DNA of 64,000 bases from Luteolibacter rhizosphaerae (GTDB lineage: Bacteria > Verrucomicrobiota > Verrucomicrobiia > Verrucomicrobiales > Akkermansiaceae). The position numbers and the translations under genes are program-made. The stretch covers positions 620,001 through 684,000 of the forward strand of contig NZ_JAPDDR010000001.1 of assembly GCF_025950095.1 (NCBI RefSeq). Direction: 5' to 3'. Below the pieces are notes generated by a model, which saw nothing but the letters and a program-made list of their open reading frames with translations, did no database searches and was not told the origin of the DNA. Shown here in pieces: positions 17,346-25,999 of this stretch (position 1 is its first letter; the number at the start of each line of letters is the position of its first letter).

Positions 17346-19736
17346 TCACTCCGGAGCCTTCCACTCCGGGAACTTCTCCTTCAGCTCCTTCCGGTACTTC
17401 TCCGCATCCGCCGTCTTCCCCACCGCCTCCAGCGACCTCGCCAGATGATGATACGCCAGCGGCGTCAGCTCGCGGTCGTTCGGATCGGCGAAGGTCACGG
17501 CCACCACATACGCCTCGTTCGCCTTCGCCGGATCCTTCTTCAGCATATAGGCGTCGCCCAGCAGCAGCCGCACCTCCATGTTCGCCCGGCCCTGCGGCCG
17601 CAGATCCTGCGCCTCCCCCGCGATCGCCAGCGCCTCGTCCGCTCGCTTCAGCGCCAGCAGCGCCTTGCCCTTCTCCACCATGATCTCCGTCTTCAGCGTC
17701 GGGTGCTCCTCCGCCGCCAGCGCATGATCCAGCGAGGCAAGCGCCGGTTCCGGGTTCCCTGTCTCCAGCTGCGCCTTCCCCAGCATCCGCCACACCGCCT
17801 TCGGCGTCGATGCCGCCTGCTTCGGATCCGCTACCATCTGCAGATATGTCGCCGCCCGCTCGTAGCCTTTCGCTTGGAAGGCCTGCGTCCCTGCCCAGGT
17901 CACCAGCGCCGGGGGTAGCTCCGCATCATACCCCTCCTTGATCGCGCGATCGATCTCGTCGCCCGTCGCCTTCGCATCCTGCAGCGAGTAATGTCCGGCC
18001 GCGATCATCAGCCCCGCCGGCTTCGCATAAGTCTTCGGATCCAGCTCCCGCGAGAGCTCGGCCAGCGGCAGCGCCTCCTTCACCTGCTCGCTCTTCACCA
18101 GCGCCCAGGCGACCCGGTAGCTCGCCAGCGCCCGCCGCTCGCTGCTCGCCTTCGGGAACTTCTCCAGGAAGCCCCGATAGCGCACGATCATTTCCGGCAG
18201 CTTCTCCTCCTTCGCCAGGATCTCCCCGGACTCGAAGTAAGCTGTCGCCTTCAGCTCGTCCGGCCCCTCGCTCGCGATCAGCGCATCGAAGTCCGCCACC
18301 GCCTTCGCCGTGTTCCCCGCCGCCTGATGCGTCAGCGCCCGGCTGAAGAGCGCCTGTGGCAAACGCTTCTCCTTCGGGAATCCCGCGATGAAATCGTCGA
18401 AGGACTTCAGCGCCCCCTTCAGATCCCCGATCTCCTTCAGGCACCGCGCGCGGTTGTAGAGCATCCCCGCTCGGTTCTCGCCGGATACCAGCTCCGCATT
18501 GATCGCCCGGTATGCCTTCGCCGCCTCCTCCGGCTTCTTCGCTTCCAGTAGCGCCTCCGCTTTGATCAGCAGCGCCGTGTGGATCTTCGGATCTTCCGCA
18601 TGATCCTTCTGGTAGCGGTTCAGGAAAGCATCCACCTCGGCCATGTCGTGCGAGCCCTTCCCGCGATACGCGGAGAGCAGCCGCAGATAGCTCGCCTCGT
18701 AGGCCCATGCACCACCCGCCGGGTGCTTCTCCACCTCGTTGAAAAGTCGAGCCGCCTCCTCATACTGCTTCAGCTCGTAGCTGGATCGCGCCGCCAGCAT
18801 CAGCCGCCGCGCATCCTGCTCGCTCGTTCCCGCAGCCGGGTCCGCCTTGTAGATTTCCAGCACCTTTGCGAAGTCCTTGCGATCGAAATGCGCCGCCATC
18901 AGCGCGAAGCGCGCGTTCTCGCGCGAGCCCTCCATGCCCGGCGTCTTCAGCACCAACTCCAGATACTTCGCGGACACGTCTTCCTTCCCCAGCTTCGCCG
19001 CCACCGCCGCCGCCTGCAGTGCCGCAGGCCCGCGCACCTCCGCCGCGCTACCGGCCCCCGCCGCTTCTTCCAGATAGGGCAGTGCCTCCTCCAGCTTCCC
19101 ATCGTTTGTTAGAATCCTCCCCAGCGCCAGTTGGCTCGCAGTGCGGAAGCTGTTGTCCTTCGACTTGTCGGCCAGCACCTCGCGGTAGTTCGCCGCCGCC
19201 TTCGCATTCCCGTCCTTCACATGGTCGTAGGCCACCGCGGCGAAGTAACGGCCCTTCAGCCGGTCCCCCGGCGTGCTCGCCGCCTCCGCCATCAGCTCGT
19301 AGAGCGGTGCCGCCTGGGCGAATTCCTTCTTCTTGTAGTGTTCCACCGCCAGCCGGTTCGCCGCCACCATCGTGAAGGGCGACTTTCCGCCCCGCTTCAC
19401 AATCTCGCGATAGCACTTCCGCGCGCTCTCCTCCTTGCCCAGCGCCGCATGGCTCTCGCCCAGATACCAGGAAGCTGCATCCGCATTCGGATGATTCGCG
19501 AACTGCCCCAGATACCCGCTCAGCACCTCCACCGCACGGCCGTAGATCTCCTTCCTCTGCCCCTCGTTGGCCGTCGCCTTCGCCGAATCGTAGAGATTCT
19601 TCCCGCGCTCGTACCAATCCTGCCCCGCATTGCCCTCCAGCGCCGGGTTCACCGGCTCCGCCTTGGGCGGTGCCGGTTCTTCCTGAGCCACGGCAGTGCC
19701 GGCAGCGGCGAGGCAAAGTAAAAGGCGAATCGTCAC
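17346..19736 (-). CDS. large periplasmic TPR-repeat protein, paralogue of the ExbBD-linked one
   Basis: Starting at GTG 19736 the protein has 796 residues with a signal peptide (MTIRLLLCLAAAGTAVAQ). It then consists almost wholly of helical TPR-like repeats: DAASWYLGESHAALGKEESA, LPYLEEAAGAGSAAEVRGP, AYRAINAELVSGENRAGMLY, PQALFSRALTHQAAGNTAKA. It aligns end to end with the protein at 44541-46928: shared blocks include VRGPAA, VAAKLGK, a TPGME motif, DPKIH.ALL.KAE, and the ending KYR/EYR..LK.K.PEW. It has no exbBD beside it. It probably acts as a periplasmic scaffold; partner proteins are unknown. The frame is open further upstream, but that part lacks the signal peptide. Confidence 0.85.
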   Translation of the reverse strand: MTIRLLLCLAAAGTAVAQEEPAPPKAEPVNPALEGNAGQDWYERGKNLYDSAKATANEGQRKEIYGRAVEVLSGYLGQFANHPNADAASWYLGESHAALGKEESARKCYREIVKRGGKSPFTMVAANRLAVEHYKKKEFAQAAPLYELMAEAASTPGDRLKGRYFAAVAYDHVKDGNAKAAANYREVLADKSKDNSFRTASQLALGRILTNDGKLEEALPYLEEAAGAGSAAEVRGPAALQAAAVAAKLGKEDVSAKYLELVLKTPGMEGSRENARFALMAAHFDRKDFAKVLEIYKADPAAGTSEQDARRLMLAARSSYELKQYEEAARLFNEVEKHPAGGAWAYEASYLRLLSAYRGKGSHDMAEVDAFLNRYQKDHAEDPKIHTALLIKAEALLEAKKPEEAAKAYRAINAELVSGENRAGMLYNRARCLKEIGDLKGALKSFDDFIAGFPKEKRLPQALFSRALTHQAAGNTAKAVADFDALIASEGPDELKATAYFESGEILAKEEKLPEMIVRYRGFLEKFPKASSERRALASYRVAWALVKSEQVKEALPLAELSRELDPKTYAKPAGLMIAAGHYSLQDAKATGDEIDRAIKEGYDAELPPALVTWAGTQAFQAKGYERAATYLQMVADPKQAASTPKAVWRMLGKAQLETGNPEPALASLDHALAAEEHPTLKTEIMVEKGKALLALKRADEALAIAGEAQDLRPQGRANMEVRLLLGDAYMLKKDPAKANEAYVVAVTFADPNDRELTPLAYHHLARSLEAVGKTADAEKYRKELKEKFPEWKAPE

Positions 19737-19966
19737 AACGACCCGATCATGACCGCGATCCGCCCCTTTGCCAAGGGGCGAGGAACCCTCCCTCGCCCCG
19801 CTAGTCCGACCGCCCCTCCGGCCCCAAAACCCTCGGAAACTCAATTCCCTCTCTTCTCTCCTGTTCAATTCTCCTCCCCGGATCCCAAACCACAAATTTC
19901 CCAATTGCGGCCGGCAAGCCTCTTTTCCTCACGGTTCCGCCCTCCTTCCTGATACCCTGAGCGGAA

Positions 19967-20443
19967 ATGGACGACCAACCGACCCGATCCCAAAAGCCCC
20001 GCCCCATCAGCCCGCGCCAGCTCCAGTTCGCCCGCCTCGTCGCCGACGGCACCACTCAGACCGCCGCCTACTTCCAGGTTTACGGCAAGAAATCCAGCAA
20101 GGCCGACGCCTCCGCCCTCGCGCATCACCCCAACGTCGCCGCCGAGATTGCCCGCCGCCAGCGCGAGGCCGAAGCCCGTGCCGACTTCAAGCGCGAGGAC
20201 ATGATCCGCTACCTCGTCTCCATCCTCCACACCCCCATGAACGAGCTCAGCGATGCTCACCCTCTCGTTCAGGAACTCAACATCACCCGCCGCGGCGATG
20301 CCGACTTCATCCGCATCAAAGGCCTCGCCAAACTCGAAGCCGCCCGCCTCCTCTCCCAGATCATGGGCTGGCTCAAACCCGCCCCCGAACCCACTACCCC
20401 CGAAGAACCCGTCACCATCGTCCTCAAGAAAATGTGGGACTAG
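19967..20443 (+). CDS. phage terminase small-subunit-like protein (orphan)
   Basis: A 158-residue protein whose N-terminal half reads like terminase small subunits: ISPRQLQFARLVADGTTQTA, AYFQVYGKKSS, ALAHHPNVAAEIARRQREAEA. That is a helix-turn-helix DNA-binding start followed by a helical region, then residues RADFKREDMIRYLVSIL. In phages this subunit recognises DNA packaging sites with a large ATPase subunit. No large terminase, portal or capsid gene is near, and a copy of the interspersed repeat begins five bases after the stop. It may be a domesticated DNA-binding protein or a phage relic; the frame is intact. Confidence 0.65.
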   Translation: MDDQPTRSQKPRPISPRQLQFARLVADGTTQTAAYFQVYGKKSSKADASALAHHPNVAAEIARRQREAEARADFKREDMIRYLVSILHTPMNELSDAHPLVQELNITRRGDADFIRIKGLAKLEAARLLSQIMGWLKPAPEPTTPEEPVTIVLKKMWD

Positions 20444-20447
20444 CCAC

Positions 20448-20575
20448 TCGCGGCTCCGCCGCCTTGGACTGCGCGCAGCCTGCTGCCGCTTTCGGCAGGC
20501 AGCCCTGCTGCCGTGAATCCACCCCTGCCGCCCGCCACCACAAGGGTAAGTAGTCCGCTTTCAAGCGGACGAAGC
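20448..20575 (+). repeat. interspersed intergenic repeat, copy 4 (modules A-B, C)
   Basis: Module A (CGCGGCTCCGCCGCCTTGG) begins about 20449, module B contains the doubled CTGCTGCCG around CTTTCGGCAGGCAGC, and module C is at 20541-20575 with the stem CCGC-TTTCAA-GCGG. Module D is absent. It follows the terminase-like gene with almost no gap. Confidence 0.85.
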
Positions 20576-20696
20576 CGTCTCCCATCCTGCTGACCCCGCG
20601 CCGGTCCCACCTCACCCAAGTCCCGGACCAGTTGCAACTATCCTATCCATCCCGGTCCCTATCCCTGACGGAGATTCCATCCTCCTCCCCGGGATC

Positions 20697-23183
20697 TCAC
20701 TCCACGTTCGATCTCTCCCTCCCCGCATTCGCCACCTCCACCTCCACCGGCACCCATACCATCTCCACCTTCCTGAAATCCCGCGGCACCTTCACCCGGT
20801 ACCTCCCATCATCCCCCCGCAGCGCCGCACGCTCCGCTCCATCCACGCTCACCACCAGCTCCGCCTCCGCGCTCCCGATCCCGCAGAAGCTCACCTCCAC
20901 CGACTCATATCCCGGAGTCCAGGAACCCTTCCACTCCCGCGAGATCGCCACACGCCCCTCCTCACCCTCTAACAAAATCGTCGAGTCCCGGTAGACCTCC
21001 TCCTTCCACTGCTCCCCATCCCCCTCGTCCTCATACCAGCGGCTCGTCTCCTTACCGTTCTTCCACCAAGCCCGCAGCTCCGGCTCCGGATTCGCGATCT
21101 CTCCCACATGCTGCTGCAGTGGCCAGTGCGGCACCACCGCCCCGCCGCGGACAAACACCGGGATCCGGTCGATCGGACACTCGATCCAGATATCCGTCGC
21201 CACCGCCTTCGGCCGCGAGTCGTCGTGATACGCGAACCAATCGCCCTTCGGCAGATACAGGAAGCGACCTTCCTCGCCCTCCGCCATGATCGGCACCACA
21301 TACAGATGGTCGCCGAAGAAAAACTCCGCGCTGCGCCAGTAGGCATCCGGATTCTGGTGATCCACCAGCGGCAGGGATCTCAGCATCGGCGTGCCCTCGC
21401 TCACATACTGCCAGAAGGCCGTGTAGATCGTCGGTAGCAGGTGGTAGCGCATCTCGATCGCCCGCCGCACCCAGTCTGTCGTGTCTTCGCCGAAGCTCCA
21501 CGGCTCCTGCTCCCCGTGATCACCCGAGGAATGCGTGCGGAAGAACGGATGGAACACCGCCAGCTGCACCCAGCGCAGATAGAGCTCCGGCGTCGGTGTC
21601 TCGATGAAGCCGCCGATATCCGAACCGATGAAAGACATCCCCGAAGTGGCGAGCCGCTGGCATTGCGTGTTCGCCATGTTCAGGTGCTCCCAGCTTGCCA
21701 CGTTGTCTCCCGTCCACGCACAAGCGAAACGCTGCGTCCCCGCATAGGCCGACCGCGTGATCGAGAATGCCCGCCGCCCCTTGCCCCACAGCTTCAGCCC
21801 TTGCCGCGTCGCCCGCACCATCTGCATGCCGTAGATGTTATGCGCCTTCCGGTGCGAGCAGGGATGCCCGTCGTAGTCGTGGCGCACATCGTGCGGGAAG
21901 GTTCCTTCTTCGAACACCGCGGGCTCGTTCATGTCGTTCCAGATCCCGCGCACGCCGGTCTCGCCGATCAGATCCTTGAACAGGGTCGCCCACCATTCCC
22001 GCACATCGGGTCGCGTGAAGTCCGGGAAGTGACACAGGCCCGGCCACACCGAGCCCTTCGCCAGCGCGCCGTCCTGCCGCCGGCAGAAGTAGTTCCTGTC
22101 GATTCCCTCGACCCACGCCGGGTAGTTCGGGTCGATCTTCAGCCCCGGGTCGATGATCGCCACGGTCTTGAAGCCCTCCGCCTCCAGCTCGCTCACCATC
22201 TTCTTCGGATCGGGGAAGCGCTCCGCATCCCACGTGAAGCAGCGGTAGCCATCCATGTAGTCGATATCCAGGTAGATCGCATCGCAGGGAATCTTCCGCT
22301 GCCGGAAGCCCCGCGTGATGTTCCGCACCGTCGCTTCCGGATAGTAGCTCCACTTGCACTGGTGGTAGCCCAGCGCCCACAGCGGTGGCATCTCCGCCAT
22401 CCCTGTTAGACGCGTGTAGCGTTGCACGATCTCCAGCGGCGTCTCGCCGTGGATGAAATAGTAATCCATCTCACCGCCCTGCGCCTTGAAGCTGGTCACG
22501 TTCGGCTTGTCGTTGCCGAAGTCGAAGCCCGTGCGGAAAGTGTTGTCGAAGAAGATTCCGTAGCACAGGCCCCGGCACAGGCTCAGGTAGAAGGGCACGT
22601 TCTTATACAGCGGATCGGTGTCCCGTCCGTAGGCATAGGTGTCGCTGCCCCATAGCTCGAACTTCCGGCCTCGCAGGTTCAGGTCGCAGCTCTTGTCGCC
22701 CAGCCCGTAGAAATATTCCCCGTTCTGGCAGACCTTCGCCATCTTCACCACCTCGCCGCCGAAGATCTTGTTGTCCTCCCAGTGGAAACCTTTCTCGTCC
22801 TGGCAGAGAATCTTCCCCGAAACCGTGTCGGTGATCGTCGTCTTCAGCCCCTGCCGTGCAATCCGCACCGACAGCCTCCCGGTTTTCAATGCATAACCGT
22901 CCGCGAACTCGATCAGCTCGTGCGCCGGTAGCTCGCCCCGGAATGCCGGATCGATCGCATAGGAGAAGTCATCCTCGAAGCGCCCCTCCGGCGTGAAGCG
23001 GAATCTCACGATTCCCTCCGCCACCAGTTGCATCCGCATCAGCACCCCGTTGTCCGTCACGAACTCGAAGATCCCATTCCCCGGCCGCCGCGCCTCACGG
23101 ATGCCACCGGGCGAGAAATCCACCACCGCCACCGCGGTCGTGTGCTTCTCCATGTAGTTGCCGGAAAACTCTTCGGATGCCAT
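20697..23183 (-). CDS. GH31 alpha-glucosidase
   Basis: An 828-residue enzyme without a signal peptide, so probably cytoplasmic. The N-terminal beta domain precedes a TIM barrel from about residue 265 (PPLWALGYHQCKWSYYPE). The catalytic nucleophile is Asp417 in GIWNDMNEPAVF and the likely acid/base is Asp493 in ACAWTGDNVASWEH. LDIDYMDGYRCFTWD and FIGSDIGGF are further GH31 signatures. The family removes terminal glucose (or xylose) from alpha-linked glycans; the WNDMNEP motif fits alpha-glucosidases. It could act with the GT4/GH57 pair at 33-35 kb in alpha-glucan turnover, but it is not in their operon. The length is normal for the family. Confidence 0.93.
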   Translation of the reverse strand: MASEEFSGNYMEKHTTAVAVVDFSPGGIREARRPGNGIFEFVTDNGVLMRMQLVAEGIVRFRFTPEGRFEDDFSYAIDPAFRGELPAHELIEFADGYALKTGRLSVRIARQGLKTTITDTVSGKILCQDEKGFHWEDNKIFGGEVVKMAKVCQNGEYFYGLGDKSCDLNLRGRKFELWGSDTYAYGRDTDPLYKNVPFYLSLCRGLCYGIFFDNTFRTGFDFGNDKPNVTSFKAQGGEMDYYFIHGETPLEIVQRYTRLTGMAEMPPLWALGYHQCKWSYYPEATVRNITRGFRQRKIPCDAIYLDIDYMDGYRCFTWDAERFPDPKKMVSELEAEGFKTVAIIDPGLKIDPNYPAWVEGIDRNYFCRRQDGALAKGSVWPGLCHFPDFTRPDVREWWATLFKDLIGETGVRGIWNDMNEPAVFEEGTFPHDVRHDYDGHPCSHRKAHNIYGMQMVRATRQGLKLWGKGRRAFSITRSAYAGTQRFACAWTGDNVASWEHLNMANTQCQRLATSGMSFIGSDIGGFIETPTPELYLRWVQLAVFHPFFRTHSSGDHGEQEPWSFGEDTTDWVRRAIEMRYHLLPTIYTAFWQYVSEGTPMLRSLPLVDHQNPDAYWRSAEFFFGDHLYVVPIMAEGEEGRFLYLPKGDWFAYHDDSRPKAVATDIWIECPIDRIPVFVRGGAVVPHWPLQQHVGEIANPEPELRAWWKNGKETSRWYEDEGDGEQWKEEVYRDSTILLEGEEGRVAISREWKGSWTPGYESVEVSFCGIGSAEAELVVSVDGAERAALRGDDGRYRVKVPRDFRKVEMVWVPVEVEVANAGRERSNVE

Positions 23184-23234
23184 GCGTCTTATTTAGCACC
23201 ATAGCCACTACAATGCCAACTCCTCCTGCCATCG

Positions 23235-23639
23235 CTACTCCTCCGCCTCTTTGATCCGCTTTAGAAGTTTCTGATACGACTCGAAATCCATCTTCATCGC
23301 GTAGCCCGGGAAACGCAGCAGCAACCCTGTGAATCGGTTTACCTCGTCTTCCGCCTCACCGGGCATCACGCTTGCCTTCAGAAAGCCTTCCATTTCCTTT
23401 CTTTCCTCTTCCGGCAGCGCCGCCGGATCCGCCACGAAGGCGAAGGCCATCTTCACCTGAACCGCCGCCCTCAGCTCGCTGCCATACTCCAGCAGATCCT
23501 TCCTGAATTGCTCCGATACCCCCTCCTTGTAGGGACCGCCGAATTTGGCGGCGAAGGGGTCTTTCTCCGCAGCCTTCAAAGGGGATGGTAGCAAGAACAT
23601 CAGACCGGATACCAATGCGGTGAATACACGCTTCTTCAT
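23235..23639 (-). CDS. small secreted hypothetical protein
   Basis: From ATG 23639 the protein has 134 residues and a signal peptide (KKRVFTALVSGLMFLLPSPLKA). The mature part is acidic and helical (FRKDLLEYGSELRAAVQVKM, LPEEERKEMEGFL, YQKLLKRIKEAEE). An upstream in-frame ATG at 23660 would add seven residues without improving the signal peptide. I do not recognise the family. It shares the strand of the GH31 gene, with its stop 51 bases before that gene's start, so cotranscription is possible. Confidence 0.6.
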   Translation of the reverse strand: MKKRVFTALVSGLMFLLPSPLKAAEKDPFAAKFGGPYKEGVSEQFRKDLLEYGSELRAAVQVKMAFAFVADPAALPEEERKEMEGFLKASVMPGEAEDEVNRFTGLLLRFPGYAMKMDFESYQKLLKRIKEAEE

Positions 23640-23811
23640 GATGGAAGGATCATTCGGCACTTCCCCAACTATGGCAAGTTAGAGCGCGCTGAACCCCTTG
23701 CCGAACATCATCGCCGGGACCATGCCAACTCCTAGATCCACCGCTACCCGGCAGCGCGCCGATCCCGGGTGGCTCTCTCCGCCGCTTTCCCGCCCTCCTC
23801 CGGAAGCCCTT

Positions 23812-24969
23812 TTAGTCCGGAAGAAGGCTGAACTCGTAGACCTTGTAGAAGCGTCGCGCGGGTGTCGGCTGTGGCAGCGTCTCCGTATAGCTCATGGTCC
23901 CGTTTCCTGTCGTGGGCAGTCCCAGCTCGAGCAATTCCCACACCGGGGCGGGATCTCCCGCGAGGGTGTCCGTGGCATACACGTCGTACTCGCAGTCCGC
24001 CCGGGAGTGCCACTCGATGGTCATGGTGGTGGCAGTCCTCACCAACGAAGAAACCCTCACTTTCCGCTCCTGCACCACGCTGAAGGAGATGGGGCCCTGC
24101 TCGACCACGTAGCCTTCATCCGTGAAGAGGACGGCGTAGTACAAACCCGCGGGCAGATTGAACTGCATGGAACCCTCCGGCACGCTTCCGCCGGCCGTCC
24201 GGGTTCCGTTCAGATAATTCCACTGGTCGGACACCTGCGCGCGAGGCGTCGCCGTGGCCTTGTAGATGCCGATCCACGAGTCCGGATTCGCCGTGGCGCC
24301 GGACCAGCTCACCTGCACCTGCTGACCCACCTCGTACTCCAGCCGGTTCAGCGAGAAGGCCGGGCTGTTCGCGCCCGCCACCATCACCAGCCGGTCCGCG
24401 GTGGAGACGCCGCCGTTTACCTTGAGCACATAGGTGGTGTTCACCGCGGGATTCACCGCCAGCGAGCTTTGCCCCAGCACGTCCACGGGCGGATTCGTTC
24501 CGTCCTCGATCGTCAGGCTCGTGACCAGCCCGGGATTTGTGATGGTCCAGGATAGTGTCACCGGAGCACCGCCGGCGAAGTTCGTGCTTGAGGTGAATCC
24601 CGTGATCTGCGGGTTCGGATTCACCACCGCGAAGTCCACCGGCGCGCTTCCCGGCATCACCCCGTAGCCGTCGTTCGCTAGGAACCATGCGGTCCATTCA
24701 CCGACCCCGATCGGTGTGGGCGTCGTGAAATTGCGCGAGCCGCTCGCCCCCGTCACATAACCCCAACTGGTGGAAACCGGGTTTCCATCCGGCACGATCC
24801 CGCGCGGATAAATTCCGATCCAGTCTTTCGTGTTCGTGCTGCCGGTCCAGGAGCTGACGATCGTTTCACCGGGAGCGTAGCTTGCCTTATCGAGCTGGAA
24901 CGTGGCCTGCGCGAACAAGGAGGAGATCGATGCAACGACAAATGCGAGCGATAAGAGGAGGGCCTTCAT
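23812..24969 (-). CDS. secreted beta-sandwich protein with two SKICH-like domains
   Basis: From ATG 24969 the protein has 385 residues and a signal peptide (LLLSLAFVVASISSLFAQ). Two similar modules, at about residues 20-115 and 205-305, each carry a W-x-G-x-x-x-x-D-W/SWIGIY core (NTKDWIGIYPRG; NPDSWIGIYKATATP) followed by a W-x-Y strand. That pattern resembles the SKICH/CALCOCO beta-sandwich. Between them lies an Ig-like module (ITGFTSSTNFAGGAPVTLSW). The C-terminal 85 residues form a fibronectin-III-like domain (LVRTATTMTIEWHSRADCEYDVYATD) as in many Verrucomicrobia exported proteins. It is probably a carbohydrate- or surface-binding protein. No catalytic motif is seen. Confidence 0.65.
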   Translation of the reverse strand: MKALLLSLAFVVASISSLFAQATFQLDKASYAPGETIVSSWTGSTNTKDWIGIYPRGIVPDGNPVSTSWGYVTGASGSRNFTTPTPIGVGEWTAWFLANDGYGVMPGSAPVDFAVVNPNPQITGFTSSTNFAGGAPVTLSWTITNPGLVTSLTIEDGTNPPVDVLGQSSLAVNPAVNTTYVLKVNGGVSTADRLVMVAGANSPAFSLNRLEYEVGQQVQVSWSGATANPDSWIGIYKATATPRAQVSDQWNYLNGTRTAGGSVPEGSMQFNLPAGLYYAVLFTDEGYVVEQGPISFSVVQERKVRVSSLVRTATTMTIEWHSRADCEYDVYATDTLAGDPAPVWELLELGLPTTGNGTMSYTETLPQPTPARRFYKVYEFSLLPD

Positions 24970-25005
24970 GACGACGGGTTTGGTCGGGGTCATCTCAAGA
25001 TTGGG

Positions 25006-25152
25006 ATGACCGCCCCATCTCGGGTAGGTGCATTTTCGCCGCCAGGGGCAGCAAAACGGACGGACTCCGAGCGCTATATCGATCTCATCGGCGAGATTGC
25101 CGATCGGGGGCGCTTCGCCAAGGTCTTCGGCAAGCCTCCATCGTGGCGCTGA
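25006..25152 (+). CDS. possible small protein, 48 residues
   Basis: ATG 25006 opens a frame coding for MTAPSRVGAFSPPGAAKRTD followed by an amphipathic helix-like stretch (ERYIDLIGEIADRGRFAKVF) and a stop at 25150-25152. The composition is protein-like, with acidic and basic residues balanced, and it fills the gap between two minus-strand genes. There is no recognisable homology and no clear ribosome binding site. Confidence 0.3.
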   Translation: MTAPSRVGAFSPPGAAKRTDSERYIDLIGEIADRGRFAKVFGKPPSWR

Positions 25153-25161
25153 CTTCCGGGC

Positions 25162-25557
25162 TTACTTCACCTCGATCTTCAAGATGTCTGGCAGGCGCTT
25201 GGACTCCGAATGATTCTGGTCGGAGGACCCGATGCTCCCGTAGAGTTCTCCCTTCTGGGCGGCGGCGGAAGTGGCATAGCCGCTGCGGGTGGTGATTTGG
25301 AACGAGCCATCGGCTTTTGAGGTTCCGGTGCCGATCAGTTCTGGGGTCTGAACCGCGGCCCAGCCACCGAGCAAGCTTTTCGAGAACTTCTTCCCTCGCC
25401 GCTTCAACTCGATCTCCGCACCGCCGACCGGCTTCCCGGTGGACTCTCGCAGTATCCGGCCACTGTATGTTTCCGCCTTCATGCCGGCAGGCCAGTTGCG
25501 TTCGATCGAGCATGAGGCGAGCGGCACGCAAAGCACGAGGGGGGTCAGTCGTTTCAT
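25162..25557 (-). CDS. small lipoprotein, hypothetical
   Basis: From ATG 25557 the protein has 131 residues. MKRLTPLVLCVPLASC is a lipoprotein signal with lipobox LASC at residues 13-16. The mature part contains a CarboxypepD_reg-like beta segment (YSGRILRESTGKPVGGAEIEL) and a later KADGSFQITTRSGY strand, a pattern typical of exported carboxypeptidase-regulatory-like folds. It probably sits on the membrane facing the periplasm. The function is unknown. Confidence 0.65.
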   Translation of the reverse strand: MKRLTPLVLCVPLASCSIERNWPAGMKAETYSGRILRESTGKPVGGAEIELKRRGKKFSKSLLGGWAAVQTPELIGTGTSKADGSFQITTRSGYATSAAAQKGELYGSIGSSDQNHSESKRLPDILKIEVK

Positions 25558-25809
25558 GGCTCCCCATCCTCTTCTGCCGGAAAGGGGACGGCAAGCGAGA
25601 GCTGTCACAAGTCTGAGGGCTATTTCAATATGGTATAACGCAGTCGGTAATGGAGGTTCTGTGCCTAGGTCCCCCTTCAGACCAGTATCCTCTCTTACTC
25701 GTCCGATCAGGACCTCCGCCTGATAACGCCCTGGCCATATTCGAGGAGGCTGGTAGTGCGCCGGGGACCTTGCTGCAGCTAGAGGTTCGCCCGGAGCATC
25801 ATACCGGCC

Positions 25810-25962
25810 TCAGGCATACATCCGGTCGATAGTCAGCTTCAGAGGCGTCAGTGACCCAATGATGATGAGGATGCTCCCAACGACCACCCCGGCAATGAAG
25901 AGAATCGCGAAGCTGCCTGCATGCCGAATGGTCCTCTCGCGTTGTGCGGTTGAGGTAGTCAG
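25810..25962 (-). CDS. possible small membrane protein or remnant, CTG start
   Basis: The minus strand reads TTSTAQRERTIRHAGSF and then a clear hydrophobic helix (AILFIAGVVVGSILIIIGSL) and ends LKLTIDRMYA. The only upstream start in frame is a CTG at 25962, and a stop lies just before it. The helix is convincing, the start is not, so this may be a real 50-residue membrane peptide or the tail of a decayed gene. Confidence 0.3.
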   Translation of the reverse strand: MTTSTAQRERTIRHAGSFAILFIAGVVVGSILIIIGSLTPLKLTIDRMYA

Positions 25963-25999
25963 GCCCCCTCACCGGTTCCGTCTGCTTAAATAGACGGCG

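Noticed and set aside
19967-20443. Prophage inferred from the terminase-like gene
   Set aside because: No large terminase, portal, capsid, tail, integrase or attachment site within the neighbouring genes.
25650-25832. A 60-residue plus-strand frame (MEVLCLGPPSDQ...)
   Set aside because: Protein-like composition but no ribosome site or homology, and it overlaps a membrane-helix frame on the other strand; not enough to support it.
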